Assembly: GCA_902362595.1 (NCBI GenBank)
Contig: CABIXF010000001.1
Span: 127,714-191,713 of the forward strand
Direction of reading: 5' to 3'
From: Bacteroidaceae bacterium
GTDB taxonomy: Bacteria > Bacteroidota > Bacteroidia > Bacteroidales > Bacteroidaceae
Length of the DNA: 64,000 nucleotides
Positions 40,431 through 48,799 of this stretch are shown here, piece after piece (position 1 is the stretch's first letter; each line of letters begins with the position of its first letter). A program made the translations under genes and the position numbers. Below the pieces are notes generated by a model, which was not told the origin of the DNA, did no database searches, and saw nothing but the letters and a program-made list of their open reading frames with translations.

Positions 40431-43013
40431 ATGAGGTATGGTGTTTGGCTATTGGGCTTGGCTTTTCTGGGCTGTGCCCGTCCCGATTTTCGGGATTCGT
40501 CTTTGCCTTCCGACCAGCGTGCCGACCTGCTTTTGCAGGAGCTGACGTTGGAAGAAAAGGTCTCTTTGATGATGGACACATCGAAGCCAGTAGAACGGCT
40601 GGGTATAAAACCGTATAACTGGTGGAATGAAGCGCTGCATGGGGTGGCCCGTGCCGGACTGGCTACGGTCTTTCCGCAGCCGATAGGCATGGCAGCATCT
40701 TTTGACGATTCTTTGGTGTATAAGGTATTTACGGCGGTGTCGGATGAGGCGCGGGCGAAAAATACTTATTACGTGCAACATGACAGTTACAAGAGATACC
40801 AGGGACTGACAATGTGGACGCCGACGGTAAACATTTACCGTGACCCGCGTTGGGGAAGAGGGATTGAAACCTACGGCGAAGACCCTTTTCTGACAAGTAA
40901 GATGGGGGTAATGGTGGTCAAAGGTTTGCAGGGAGAAACCGACGGGAAGTACGACAAGCTGTATGCCTGTGCCAAACACTTTGCGGTACACTCGGGTCCG
41001 GAGTGGAACCGCCACTCTTTTGACGTGGAAGACTTGCCCCTTCGGGATTTGTATGAGACTTATTTGCCGGCTTTCAAGGCCCTGGTACAAGATGCCGGGG
41101 TAAAGGAGGTGATGTGTGCGTACAACCGTTTTGAAGGGGAGCCTTGTTGTGGCAGCAACCGGCTGCTGACGCAGATTCTGCGGGAAGAGTGGGGATTCGA
41201 CGGCATCATTTTGAGTGACTGCTGGGCCATCAATGATTTTTTTGATGAGAAAGGACATCGCACGCACAAGGACGCACCTTCGGCTGCTTCAGCGGCCGTA
41301 CTGAGTGGTACGGACCTGGAATGTGGCTCTACGTATGAATCGCTGGTAGAAGCCGCCCGGAAAAAACAGATTGACGAGAAGGTCATCGACAAGTCGGTCA
41401 AGCGGTTGCTGAAGGCCCGTTTCGACTTGGGTGAGATGGATGATCCGGATAAAGTGTCATGGACCAAGATTCCTTTCTCGGTCGTAGCTTCTGCAGCGCA
41501 CGATTCACTGGCGCTGCGGATGGCGCGGGAATCCATGACGTTGTTGCTGAACAAGCACCGGGTGCTTCCGTTGAAGCGCGGTGGACTGACTGTGGCGGTC
41601 ATGGGACCGAATGCCAAAGACTCGGTCATGATGTGGGGAAATTACAACGGAGTACCTTCTCATACGGTGACCATTCTGGAGGGGATTCGGTCGGCACTTG
41701 GAAAAGATGATAAACTGATTTATGAACAGGGTTGTCCGTGGGTCGGCGATGAATTGCTGGAAAGTGTGTTCAGTGAGTGCCAGTCGGAAGGGCGGCCGGG
41801 TTTCACGGCGCGTTATTGGAACAATGTGAACCACGAAGGTAAGGTAGATGTAAAGACGAGGGTGATGACACCGTTCAATTTCTGTACGTCGGGAGCTACG
41901 GTGTTTGCACCGGGTGTGAACCTGACGGATTTTTCGGCTACGTATAATGCCACGTATGTGCCCAAGGCATCAGGAGAGATTGTGCTGGATGTGTATAGTT
42001 ATGGCAAGGGCAGATTGCTGGTCAACCGGAAGGAGGTGATGAAGTATCATAATGTGCACGGAGGCAACAAGCAGTCTTGTACGCTGCAGGTAGAAGCCGG
42101 AAAGAAATACGACATCGAACTTCAGTTTGAATACCTGCAAAGTGATGCGCAGTTGAACTTCGACCTGGGCTTTAAGCGGAAAGTGGATGTAGCCCGGTCG
42201 GTTCAGGCCGTCCAGAATGCCGATGTGGTAGTCTTTGTGGGAGGTATTTCCCCGAGTCTGGAAGGCGAAGAGATGGGCGTGGATTTGCCGGGCTTCCGGA
42301 AGGGAGACCGTACTAGCATCGAATTGCCGGAAGTGCAGCGGGAATTGCTGGCAGCCTTGCACCGGGCCGGAAAGAAGGTGGTGTTGGTGAACTGTTCCGG
42401 CTCGCCCATCGGACTGGTGCCGGAAACGGAGACGTGTGAGGCCATCTTGCAGGCATGGTATCCGGGGCAGCAGGGCGGTAAGGCCGTGGCCGAAGTGTTG
42501 TTTGGAGATTACAATCCAGCCGGACGCTTGCCGGTCACTTTCTACCGGAATACGGAGCAGTTGCCCGATTTTGAGGATTACAATATGAAGGGACGTACCT
42601 ATCGTTTCATGACGGAAAAACCGCTTTTCCCCTTTGGGTATGGGTTGAGCTATACTACCTTTAAGTATGGCACGGCTACTTTCAATGCACAGACGATAGG
42701 CAGTGACGACAATCTGACGGTGACTGTACCGGTTTCGAATGTCGGTAGTCGCGACGGGGAAGAAGTAGTACAGGTTTATCTGAATAAGGTGGGCGACGAA
42801 GGAGGTCCGGTGAAGACCTTGCGAGCCTTCAAACGGGTGTTTGTTCCGGCTGGAAAGACTGCAAATGTGCGTATTACCTTGTCAAAGAAAGACCTGGAGT
42901 GGTGGAATGAAACGACTCACAGCATCCAGTTCTGCCCGGGTGAATATCAGGTATGGATTGGAAGCAGTTCCGATGAAAAGGACCTGAGCAAGTATGCGAT
43001 TACGTTGAAGTGA
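40431..43013 (+). CDS. GH3 lipoprotein with PA14 insert
   Basis: An 860-residue lipoprotein (signal ending FLGC) of family GH3. The barrel starts with LTLEEKVSLMMD and YNWWNEALHGVARAG, a motif common in xylosidase/glucosidase-type GH3. The nucleophile is Asp263 (ILSDCWAIND). Residues about 450-590 are a PA14-like insert (GFTARYWNNVNHEGKV, VLDVYSYGKGRLLVNRKEV), known in other GH3 enzymes to shape the substrate entrance. A fibronectin-like domain ends the protein. ATG 40431 gives the lipoprotein start; in-frame upstream codons lie inside the previous gene. It is the last gene of the locus, followed by a clear terminator. Specificity (glucose or xylose ends) is uncertain. Confidence 0.92.
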   Translation: MRYGVWLLGLAFLGCARPDFRDSSLPSDQRADLLLQELTLEEKVSLMMDTSKPVERLGIKPYNWWNEALHGVARAGLATVFPQPIGMAASFDDSLVYKVFTAVSDEARAKNTYYVQHDSYKRYQGLTMWTPTVNIYRDPRWGRGIETYGEDPFLTSKMGVMVVKGLQGETDGKYDKLYACAKHFAVHSGPEWNRHSFDVEDLPLRDLYETYLPAFKALVQDAGVKEVMCAYNRFEGEPCCGSNRLLTQILREEWGFDGIILSDCWAINDFFDEKGHRTHKDAPSAASAAVLSGTDLECGSTYESLVEAARKKQIDEKVIDKSVKRLLKARFDLGEMDDPDKVSWTKIPFSVVASAAHDSLALRMARESMTLLLNKHRVLPLKRGGLTVAVMGPNAKDSVMMWGNYNGVPSHTVTILEGIRSALGKDDKLIYEQGCPWVGDELLESVFSECQSEGRPGFTARYWNNVNHEGKVDVKTRVMTPFNFCTSGATVFAPGVNLTDFSATYNATYVPKASGEIVLDVYSYGKGRLLVNRKEVMKYHNVHGGNKQSCTLQVEAGKKYDIELQFEYLQSDAQLNFDLGFKRKVDVARSVQAVQNADVVVFVGGISPSLEGEEMGVDLPGFRKGDRTSIELPEVQRELLAALHRAGKKVVLVNCSGSPIGLVPETETCEAILQAWYPGQQGGKAVAEVLFGDYNPAGRLPVTFYRNTEQLPDFEDYNMKGRTYRFMTEKPLFPFGYGLSYTTFKYGTATFNAQTIGSDDNLTVTVPVSNVGSRDGEEVVQVYLNKVGDEGGPVKTLRAFKRVFVPAGKTANVRITLSKKDLEWWNETTHSIQFCPGEYQVWIGSSSDEKDLSKYAITLK

Positions 43014-43038
43014 GGAATTCCCGATAAATACAATGCAG

Positions 43039-43075
43039 GGCGGTGTCCGGTTTGCCAGACGCCGCCTTCTTTTTT
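43039..43075 (+). terminator. Intrinsic terminator of the polysaccharide operon
   Basis: GGCGGTGTC (43039-43047) pairs with GACGCCGCC (43058-43066), nine pairs with one G-T, followed by a T-rich tail (TTCTTTTTT). It lies 26 bp after the last GH3 stop and before a convergent gene. Confidence 0.75.
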
Positions 43076-43089
43076 GCAGAACGAAAGGC

Positions 43090-43572
43090 TCAGAGAATCA
43101 GTTCATAATCCACGATTCCCAGCCATTTGCCGAATTTGCGGCCCACTTCCCGGAAGCTGGACACCTTTTCAAAGCCCAGTTTCTCGTGCAGGGCATAGCT
43201 GGCCTCGTTGCCTTCGGTGATGCAGGCAATCAAGGCATGCAGTCCGCAGCGACGGCATTCTTCTATCAGGTGTTGCATCAATTCGGTACCCAGTCCCTTT
43301 CCCGTAGAGGAAGGTGCCAGGTAAATGGTGGTCTCCACACTCTGGTTGTAAGCCGCCTTCTCTTTCCATCCATGTACGTAGCAGTAACCGGCAATCTGTC
43401 CTTCCACCTCGTACACGAAATAGGGGTATTGGCTACTGATGGTCTGGATGCGGGTCCACATCTCTTCTTCGCTCACCGGTTCCAGTTCAAAGGTGATGGT
43501 GGTGTGTGTGATGTAATGGTTGTAGATGGCGGTAATGGCCGGAGCATCTTCTTTGCATACTTTCCGAATCAT
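43090..43572 (-). CDS. GNAT acetyltransferase, phosphinothricin acetyltransferase-like
   Basis: A 160-residue acetyl-CoA-dependent N-acetyltransferase. The acetyl-CoA loop is seen as STGKGLGTELMQHLIEE, and the N-terminal YNHYITHTTITFELEP and C-terminal HEKLGFEKVSSFREVGRKFGKW match the phosphinothricin/methionine-sulfoximine group (Pat/YncA-like). Its natural substrate may be an amino-acid analogue. It starts 3 bp after menA on the same strand and is probably co-transcribed with it; a functional link to menaquinone is not evident. The family is clear; the substrate is not. Confidence 0.87.
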   Translation of the reverse strand: MIRKVCKEDAPAITAIYNHYITHTTITFELEPVSEEEMWTRIQTISSQYPYFVYEVEGQIAGYCYVHGWKEKAAYNQSVETTIYLAPSSTGKGLGTELMQHLIEECRRCGLHALIACITEGNEASYALHEKLGFEKVSSFREVGRKFGKWLGIVDYELIL

Positions 43573-43575
43573 AAT

Positions 43576-44466
43576 TTAAAGAATCAATCCTAGTGTAAGT
43601 AATAATCCAAAAATGAGCATGTTGCGTGAAGTCTCTCCCAAGATGCCGTTCAGGGCTTTCCCGCGGTAGATACGGGCCATGTGCTGGGTGGTCAGGATGT
43701 GCGGAATGAGGTACAGCTGCGGAAGCAGTACGGCATAGATTTTTCCGATACGCAGGAAATAGAAGCAGCACCAGCAGGCCGCCAGTCCCAGCAGGAAATA
43801 CAGAATCAGTCCGGCTTTGGCACCCAACCGCACTACCAGCGTTTTCTTCCCGCTCACTGCATCCTGTTCCCTGTCGCGGAAATTATTAATCATCAGCAGG
43901 GTGTCGATGAGAAGCCCACAGGCCAGTGAGGTGAGAGTGACCGCCGTGTTCCAGTCGTGTGCCATGACATAGTAGGTACATCCCACGGGCACGAAGCCGA
44001 AGAAGACGAGCACCATCAGGTCGCCCCATCCGTGGTAAGCCAGCGGATACGGTCCGGCGGTATAGAGGAAGGCAAAAATCATGCAGGCAATGCCGACCGG
44101 AATCATTTCCAGTCCCCCGTAGTAAAGCAGGCAAAGTCCGGTGATTCCTGCCAGCAGGGTGGTACAGACTATGCCGGCCTTCATGGCCTGCGGACTGATC
44201 CATCCTTGGGCACAGGCACGTTCCGGTCCGAGACGGTCTTCGCGGTCGCTGCCTTTCAGAAAGTCGAACAGGTCGTTGATGAAGTTGGCGTCAATCTGCA
44301 TCAGGAAGGCAAACAGAAAGCACAGCAAGGCCGGTACCAGCTGGAAGTGGCCGTAAATAAAGGCCAAGGCACAGCCAAGCATGACGGGGATGGCGGCTCC
44401 GGTCAAGGTCTTCGGACGGGCGGCCAGCAGCCACGCTTTAATAGAATTGGTTTTGACGTATGTCAT
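43576..44466 (-). CDS. menA: 1,4-dihydroxy-2-naphthoate polyprenyltransferase
   Basis: A 296-residue inner-membrane enzyme of the UbiA family with about eight membrane helices. It attaches the polyprenyl tail to dihydroxynaphthoate, giving demethylmenaquinone for anaerobic respiration. The first Asp-rich motif lies in ANFINDLFDFLKGSDRED and the second in NNFRDREQDAVSGKKT. ATG 44466 starts MTYVKTNSIKAWLLAARPKTL, as usual for MenA; the in-frame extension to 44508 overlaps the promoter and is rejected. It leads a short operon with the acetyltransferase gene. Confidence 0.94.
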   Translation of the reverse strand: MTYVKTNSIKAWLLAARPKTLTGAAIPVMLGCALAFIYGHFQLVPALLCFLFAFLMQIDANFINDLFDFLKGSDREDRLGPERACAQGWISPQAMKAGIVCTTLLAGITGLCLLYYGGLEMIPVGIACMIFAFLYTAGPYPLAYHGWGDLMVLVFFGFVPVGCTYYVMAHDWNTAVTLTSLACGLLIDTLLMINNFRDREQDAVSGKKTLVVRLGAKAGLILYFLLGLAACWCCFYFLRIGKIYAVLLPQLYLIPHILTTQHMARIYRGKALNGILGETSRNMLIFGLLLTLGLIL

Positions 44467-44495
44467 GAAATCTGGATTTTTAGTTTTTCGTCCGG

Positions 44496-44503
44496 CAAAG
44501 TTA
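44496..44503 (-). promoter_or_regulatory. -7 promoter element of menA
   Basis: The minus-strand TAACTTTG is a perfect TAnnTTTG match 29 bp upstream of the ATG at 44466. It lies inside the longer in-frame extension of menA, supporting the shorter start. Confidence 0.6.
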
Positions 44504-44554
44504 GGCATTTTTTTACGACCTTTGTCACGACCGGAAAGTTATATGTAGTTCAAA

Positions 44555-45394
44555 ATGATGAAACGACTGAATTTGCTGGCAGGTAGCTTGCTGCTGATGA
44601 GCTTTCTGCTTTCCTCTTGTGCCACGGCGTCCTTTTCCAAGTATAAGGGAGTGGGACGTGTGAAACGGTATGATTTTTACAGTGCCCAGTTGCCCGACTC
44701 CTTCGACGGTTTCCGGGTAGCCTTTGCCTCCGACTTTCATTTCGAGAGCCGGTTTACCGCCCGTCGGTTGCCTGGTATGTGCCGGGCCCTCCGTTCGCTG
44801 GATGCGGACGTGCTGCTGTTGGGCGGCGATTACCGTGGACGCAACGGAGGAGATGTGACACAGCTTTTCCAGGCCTTGAAGACCGTGGAGACACCCTGTG
44901 GCACGTATGCCGTGATGGGCAACCACGAGCGCGGAGCGGCCGATTCGCTGGCACGGAAGGCCATGCGGGAGACAGGCGTGCGTTTGTTGGAGCACCGGGT
45001 GGATACCTTGTGGCGGGGAAAGGAATATATCTTGCTGTGCGGCATCCGTAATCCGTTCGATTTGAAGCAGAACGGGGTGTCGCCTACCTTGGCCTTGCGG
45101 GAAGAAGATTTTGTGTTGATGCTGGTGCACACCCCCGATTACGTGGAAGATGTGGATGTATCGCACACCGACCTGGCCCTGGCGGGACATACCCACGGAG
45201 GGCAGGTCAGCCTGTTCCGCCGGTGGACGCCGGCACATTTCTCCAAATACGGCAATCGTTTCCTGACGGGATTGAAACACAACCGTGCGGGCATTCCGGT
45301 GATTATTACTAACGGACTGGGTACGTCGCGCAAGGATGTGCGCCTCTTCACCCCGAGCGAGGTGGTGCTAGTGGTGTTACACAAAAAGAAATGA
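44555..45394 (+). CDS. Metallophosphoesterase lipoprotein
   Basis: A 279-residue calcineurin-type phosphoesterase with a lipoprotein signal (…MSFLLSSC). Metal-binding motifs are visible in order: DFHFE near residue 58 (the usual D-x-H), GGDYRG, GNHE, and the C-terminal GHTHGGQ. It resembles the YaeI/YkuE group of membrane-associated phosphodiesterases, some of which act on UDP-sugars or lipids. Two adjacent ATGs (44555, 44558) are possible. It is divergent from menA and convergent with nadD; its stop touches the nadD stop with no gap. The substrate is unknown. Confidence 0.88.
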   Translation: MMKRLNLLAGSLLLMSFLLSSCATASFSKYKGVGRVKRYDFYSAQLPDSFDGFRVAFASDFHFESRFTARRLPGMCRALRSLDADVLLLGGDYRGRNGGDVTQLFQALKTVETPCGTYAVMGNHERGAADSLARKAMRETGVRLLEHRVDTLWRGKEYILLCGIRNPFDLKQNGVSPTLALREEDFVLMLVHTPDYVEDVDVSHTDLALAGHTHGGQVSLFRRWTPAHFSKYGNRFLTGLKHNRAGIPVIITNGLGTSRKDVRLFTPSEVVLVVLHKKK

Positions 45395-45988
45395 TTAGCG
45401 GTAGAGCCCTTTTTCCTGAATGATTCTGAACACTTCCGGATGCAGGAAATAGCGCAGGTCTTTCCCTTCGCGGATACCCTGGCGGATGAAGGTCGAACTG
45501 ATTTCGAGGAGGGGAGTCTGTACCACCCGGACATGAGGAGGAAGAGGAGTTGCATCCTCTAAGGGATAACCCCGACGCGGATAGACCAGAATGTGGTGAC
45601 GGCGGATGATTTCCTCGGGCGACCGCCAACGGTCGAAAGCCTGCCAGTTGTCGGCTCCGATAATCAAGTGAAATTCCCGGTCGGGATAGCTCTCGGCCAG
45701 TTTGTCGAGGGTATGGATGGTGTACGAAGGGCGGGGTAATTGGAATTCAAAATCGGAAGCCCGGAAACGGGGATATCCGGCCACGGCGGCTTCTACCATT
45801 TCCAGTCGGAGATGGTCATCAAGCAGCGTCTCGTTCTGCTTGAACGGATTTTGAGGGGTGACCAGGAACCAGACTTCCTCCAGTCCTCCGTATTCACACA
45901 GGTAATTGGCCAGTGCCAGATGTCCTATGTGAATCGGGTTGAAGGAGCCTCCGAAAAGTCCGGTTTTTATCTGAGACTTTTCTTCCAT
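45395..45988 (-). CDS. nadD: Nicotinate-nucleotide adenylyltransferase
   Basis: A 197-residue enzyme that adenylates nicotinate mononucleotide to deamido-NAD in NAD synthesis. [18 protein letters not shown] is the nucleotide-binding start, with [13 protein letters not shown] and the C-terminal [13 protein letters not shown] motif. ATG 45988 ([12 protein letters not shown]) fits the family; an in-frame ATG at 46012 adds eight residues. Its start lies 22 bp inside the end of the small membrane-protein gene, so translation is probably coupled. It is the last gene of the operon yicC-gmk-small gene-nadD. nadK in this window acts later in the same cofactor pathway. Confidence 0.95.
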   Translation of the reverse strand: MEEKSQIKTGLFGGSFNPIHIGHLALANYLCEYGGLEEVWFLVTPQNPFKQNETLLDDHLRLEMVEAAVAGYPRFRASDFEFQLPRPSYTIHTLDKLAESYPDREFHLIIGADNWQAFDRWRSPEEIIRRHHILVYPRRGYPLEDATPLPPHVRVVQTPLLEISSTFIRQGIREGKDLRYFLHPEVFRIIQEKGLYR

Positions 45989-46152
45989 TGGATATAGTTG
46001 AGAATCTGCCATATAGCCACCAGCAACATGGCGACGGCAATGATGTATTCTTCTTTGGCTACGGCCACTACGCCTACGGCAATGGCGGCCAGTCCGATGA
46101 CGATGCAGAGCAGCGTCATCCAGCGCAGAACTTTTTTAGGATTTTTCGGCAT
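45967..46152 (-). CDS. Small two-helix membrane protein
   Basis: A 61-residue protein with two predicted membrane helices (about 12-32, [20 protein letters not shown], and 35-53, [19 protein letters not shown]). Basic residues at both ends suggest both termini face the cytoplasm. It lies 12 bp after gmk and overlaps nadD. I do not recognise a named family. The hydrophobic pattern, proper start and tight operon position support a real gene. Its function is unknown. Confidence 0.72.
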   Translation of the reverse strand: MPKNPKKVLRWMTLLCIVIGLAAIAVGVVAVAKEEYIIAVAMLLVAIWQILNYIQWKKSLR

Positions 46153-46164
46153 AGTCGGATGGAT

Positions 46165-46731
46165 TTAGTGTTGGAGAAAATGGCGGATGGTCTGCAAGGC
46201 TTCCGCTTTGGCCTTTTCCAAGTCGTCGTTGACAATCACCACGTCGAACTTATCGGCATAGTCCAGTTCGAAGGTGGCTTTTGCCAGACGGCTCTCGATG
46301 ACTTCGGGCGCATCCGTACCTCGACCTGTCAGTCGCTTGCGGAGTTCCTCGATAGAAGGCGGCTGGATGAAGACCGACAAGGCCCGGTCGCCATAGAATT
46401 TCTTGATGTTGCATCCGCCCACCACGTCGACGTCGAAAATCACGTTCTGTCCGGCAGCGAGCTGCTTTTCCACCTGTGCCTTCAGGGTGCCGTAGAAACG
46501 GTCCTTGTACACTTCCTCGTATTCCAGAAACTCGTTATTGGCAATGCGCTGCTTGAATTCTTCCGGAGTCAGGAAGAAATATTCCACGCCGTTCTGTTCT
46601 GTGCCACGGGGAGCGCGGCTGGTGGCCGAGATGGAAAATGCCAGGTTCAGGTTCTGTGTCAGCAAGTAATTGATGATGGTGGACTTGCCGGAGCCGGAAG
46701 GGGCTGAAAAGATGATAAGTTTTCCTGCCAT
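46165..46731 (-). CDS. gmk: Guanylate kinase
   Basis: A 188-residue enzyme that converts GMP to GDP with ATP. The P-loop SAPSGSGKSTIINYLL, the GMP-binding SRAPRGTEQNGVEYFFLT and the lid/ADP region (RLTGRGTDAPEVIESRLAKA) are all present. The length is normal. It starts 6 bp after the yicC stop and precedes the small membrane-protein gene, forming one operon with nadD. Confidence 0.96.
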   Translation of the reverse strand: MAGKLIIFSAPSGSGKSTIINYLLTQNLNLAFSISATSRAPRGTEQNGVEYFFLTPEEFKQRIANNEFLEYEEVYKDRFYGTLKAQVEKQLAAGQNVIFDVDVVGGCNIKKFYGDRALSVFIQPPSIEELRKRLTGRGTDAPEVIESRLAKATFELDYADKFDVVIVNDDLEKAKAEALQTIRHFLQH

Positions 46732-46737
46732 ATTTTT

Positions 46738-47613
46738 TTACATTACGTTCAACACTTGTTCCTTGATTTGTTCCAGTTCGTCTTTCATCTGCACCACGAG
46801 GTTCTGCATCTCGGCATGGTTCGACTTGCTGCCGGTGGTGTTGATTTCGCGGCCCATTTCCTGTGCGATGAAGCCCAGCTTCTTGCCTTGTCCGTGTCCG
46901 CCCGCCATGGTTTCGCGGAAATATTTCAGGTGGTTGGCCAGACGCTGTTTTTCTTCGTTGATGTCCAGTTTCTCGATGTAGTAAATCAGTTCCTGTTCCA
47001 GACGGTTCTTGTCGTAATCAATGCTCAGGGTCTTTTCCAGCGCGTCGGTGATGCGTTCCCGGATTTTGGTCACACGTTCTTTCTCGTACGGTTCGATGGA
47101 CTTCAGCAGCCGTTCGATGTTGTTCAGCTTTTCCGTGAATTTCTTTTCGAGGGCGGCGCCTTCCTGTTTGCGGAAATCCACCAGGTGCTGCAAAGCCTCT
47201 TCGATGGTCTGTTTGGCCACGGTCCATTCCTCATCCGACAGTTCCTGCACGTCCACGCGCGTCAGCACGTCGGGCATGCGCAGCAGGGTGGCGAACCAGT
47301 CTTCCGGCAACGGAATGTGGCAGGTTTCAGAAATGGTTTTTATCTGGTTGTAATAGTTTTCTACGAGAGCGGTATTGATGGGAGTGGCCGATTCGGCGGC
47401 GTCTTTTTCCACCCATATACAGAAATCCACTTTCCCGCGTTCCAGGGTCTGCGTAATCAGGTTGCGGATTTCCATTTCTTTTTCACGATACAATGGAGCG
47501 ATGCGTGTGGACAAGTCCATTGCTTTGCTGTTCAACGATTTGATTTCTACGTTGATTTTTTTGTCTCCGAAGGCGGTGGTTGCTTTGCCGTATCCGGTCA
47601 TTGACTGTATCAT
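46738..47613 (-). CDS. yicC: YicC/YloC family endoribonuclease-like protein
   Basis: A 291-residue protein of the YicC family, members of which have been shown to be endoribonucleases acting on small RNA or mRNA. The N-terminus MIQSMTGYGKA and the C-terminal HYLKYFRETMAGGHGQGKKL-like and QEMGREINTTGSKSN segments are conserved (the DUF1732 part at the C-terminus). It is directly followed by gmk, an association conserved in many bacteria. A perfect promoter element lies 31 bp upstream of the ATG. The family is certain; its RNA targets here are unknown. Confidence 0.93.
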   Translation of the reverse strand: MIQSMTGYGKATTAFGDKKINVEIKSLNSKAMDLSTRIAPLYREKEMEIRNLITQTLERGKVDFCIWVEKDAAESATPINTALVENYYNQIKTISETCHIPLPEDWFATLLRMPDVLTRVDVQELSDEEWTVAKQTIEEALQHLVDFRKQEGAALEKKFTEKLNNIERLLKSIEPYEKERVTKIRERITDALEKTLSIDYDKNRLEQELIYYIEKLDINEEKQRLANHLKYFRETMAGGHGQGKKLGFIAQEMGREINTTGSKSNHAEMQNLVVQMKDELEQIKEQVLNVM

Positions 47614-47643
47614 AACTCCTTTTGTTTTTTAATCATTTGAGTG

Positions 47644-47651
47644 CAAAGGTA
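47644..47651 (-). promoter_or_regulatory. -7 promoter element of the yicC-gmk-nadD operon
   Basis: The minus-strand TACCTTTG is a perfect TAnnTTTG match 31 bp upstream of the yicC ATG. Confidence 0.6.
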
Positions 47652-47782
47652 GGAAAAATCTGCATAAAGCGTAAACGGCTGTGTAAAAAACGTATGAAAT
47701 CGCTCTGCGACGGGTAGATAAAGCCTGATAACCCCGTGGAAATAAGTTTGTTTTTCCTTGTCTGTTTTTCCAGGGATACCTG

Positions 47783-47880
47783 CATTTTCTCTGTCCCACA
47801 CTGTGAAATACAAAAACCACAGTGTGGGATACATATTTCACAGTGTGGAATACAAATCCCGCATTGTGGAACAGAGAATG
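47783..47880. repeat. Tandem array of four ~22-nt imperfect repeats (CCACAGTGTGG type) with hairpins
   Basis: Units start at 47795, 47817, 47839 and 47860 (22, 22, 21 and 21 nt) and share C-RCA-STGTGG/A then ATACAAAT-like sequence. Units 1 and 2 form a perfect 11-bp stem (CCCACACTGTG 47795-47805 with CACAGTGTGGG 47818-47828). An outer imperfect pairing (CATTTTCTCTG 47783-47793 with CAGAGAATG 47872-47880) closes the array. It lies in the 449-bp gap between divergent yicC and tsaB. The rest of the gap holds only the two promoters. Function unknown. Confidence 0.7.
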
Positions 47881-48022
47881 TTTGGTGGCATTTGGAGGAA
47901 TGTTTGCGGAAGTTTCCGGTTTTGCGAACCGGGAGATTGGAATTTATGCAGGTCGGTTGGTCTTTCGGAAAGGCTTTGTCACTTTCTGTTCCTTTTTTCG
48001 TGAGAGAGTGAGAAGAAAAGTG

Positions 48023-48030
48023 TATATTTG
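48023..48030 (+). promoter_or_regulatory. -7 promoter element of tsaB
   Basis: TATATTTG is a perfect TAnnTTTG match 33 bp before the ATG at 48063. It probably drives the whole tsaB-rseP gene series or its first part. Confidence 0.6.
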
Positions 48031-48062
48031 CAGACTAATATATAATTGTATTGAATTTAATT

Positions 48063-48752
48063 ATGTCGTGCATTTTACATATTGAAACGTCGACGGAAGT
48101 CTGCTCGGTGGCAGTGAGCCAGGACGGGGCTTCCATTTTCTCGAAAGAAGATTTTAACGGCCCTTCGCATGCGACTGTGCTGGGAGTATTTGTAGATGAA
48201 GCCTTGTCGTTTGCCGACAGCCATGCCATTCCGGTGGATGCGGTAGCGGTGAGCTGTGGTCCGGGTTCCTATACGGGACTGCGTATCGGGGTTTCCATGG
48301 CGAAGGGAATCTGCTACGGACGGAACATTCCGCTGATTGGGCTTCCTACGCTGGAGGTGATGTGCGTGCCGGTACTGCTGGCTCACGACCTGCCGGAAGA
48401 TGCCTTGCTTTGCCCGATGATTGATGCACGCCGGATGGAAGTGTATGCGGCGGTGTACAACCGTGCCCTGAAGGTACAGCGTGAAATCGGTGCAGACATC
48501 GTAGATGAAAATTCGTATGCCGAGTTCTTGGAAAAGCATCCGGTATATTTCTTTGGCAACGGGGCCGCTAAATGCAAGGAAAAACTGACGCATCCCAATG
48601 CGCATTTCCTGGAAAATATACATCCGCTGGCCAAATGGATGTTCCCGTTGGCTGAAAAGGCGATGGCTACACAGGATTTCAAGGATGTAGCTTATTTTGA
48701 ACCTTTCTATCTCAAGGAATTTGTGGCCTCCAAGCCTAAAAAACTGTTGTAA
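48063..48752 (+). CDS. tsaB: tRNA threonylcarbamoyladenosine biosynthesis protein TsaB
   Basis: A 229-residue protein of the TsaD/Kae1-like ASKHA fold. TsaB is needed with TsaD and TsaE to make t6A37 on tRNAs that read ANN codons. ILHIETSTEVCSVAV and the GPGSYTGLRIGVSMAKGI motif are typical. The ATG at 48063 is preferred over the in-frame TTG at 48051. It is the first gene of a rightward series of conserved genes and follows a perfect promoter element. Confidence 0.94.
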   Translation: MSCILHIETSTEVCSVAVSQDGASIFSKEDFNGPSHATVLGVFVDEALSFADSHAIPVDAVAVSCGPGSYTGLRIGVSMAKGICYGRNIPLIGLPTLEVMCVPVLLAHDLPEDALLCPMIDARRMEVYAAVYNRALKVQREIGADIVDENSYAEFLEKHPVYFFGNGAAKCKEKLTHPNAHFLENIHPLAKWMFPLAEKAMATQDFKDVAYFEPFYLKEFVASKPKKLL

Positions 48753-48799
48753 GAGAACAGATGGAAAGTCGTAGAATGTGGAATAACTGATAATTTTAT

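Noticed and set aside
47736..48085. Three overlapping short rightward frames over the array at 47.8 kb
   Set aside because: Their peptides reflect the repeats (recurrent His-Ser-Val-type units) in all three frames, which indicates non-coding repeat DNA.
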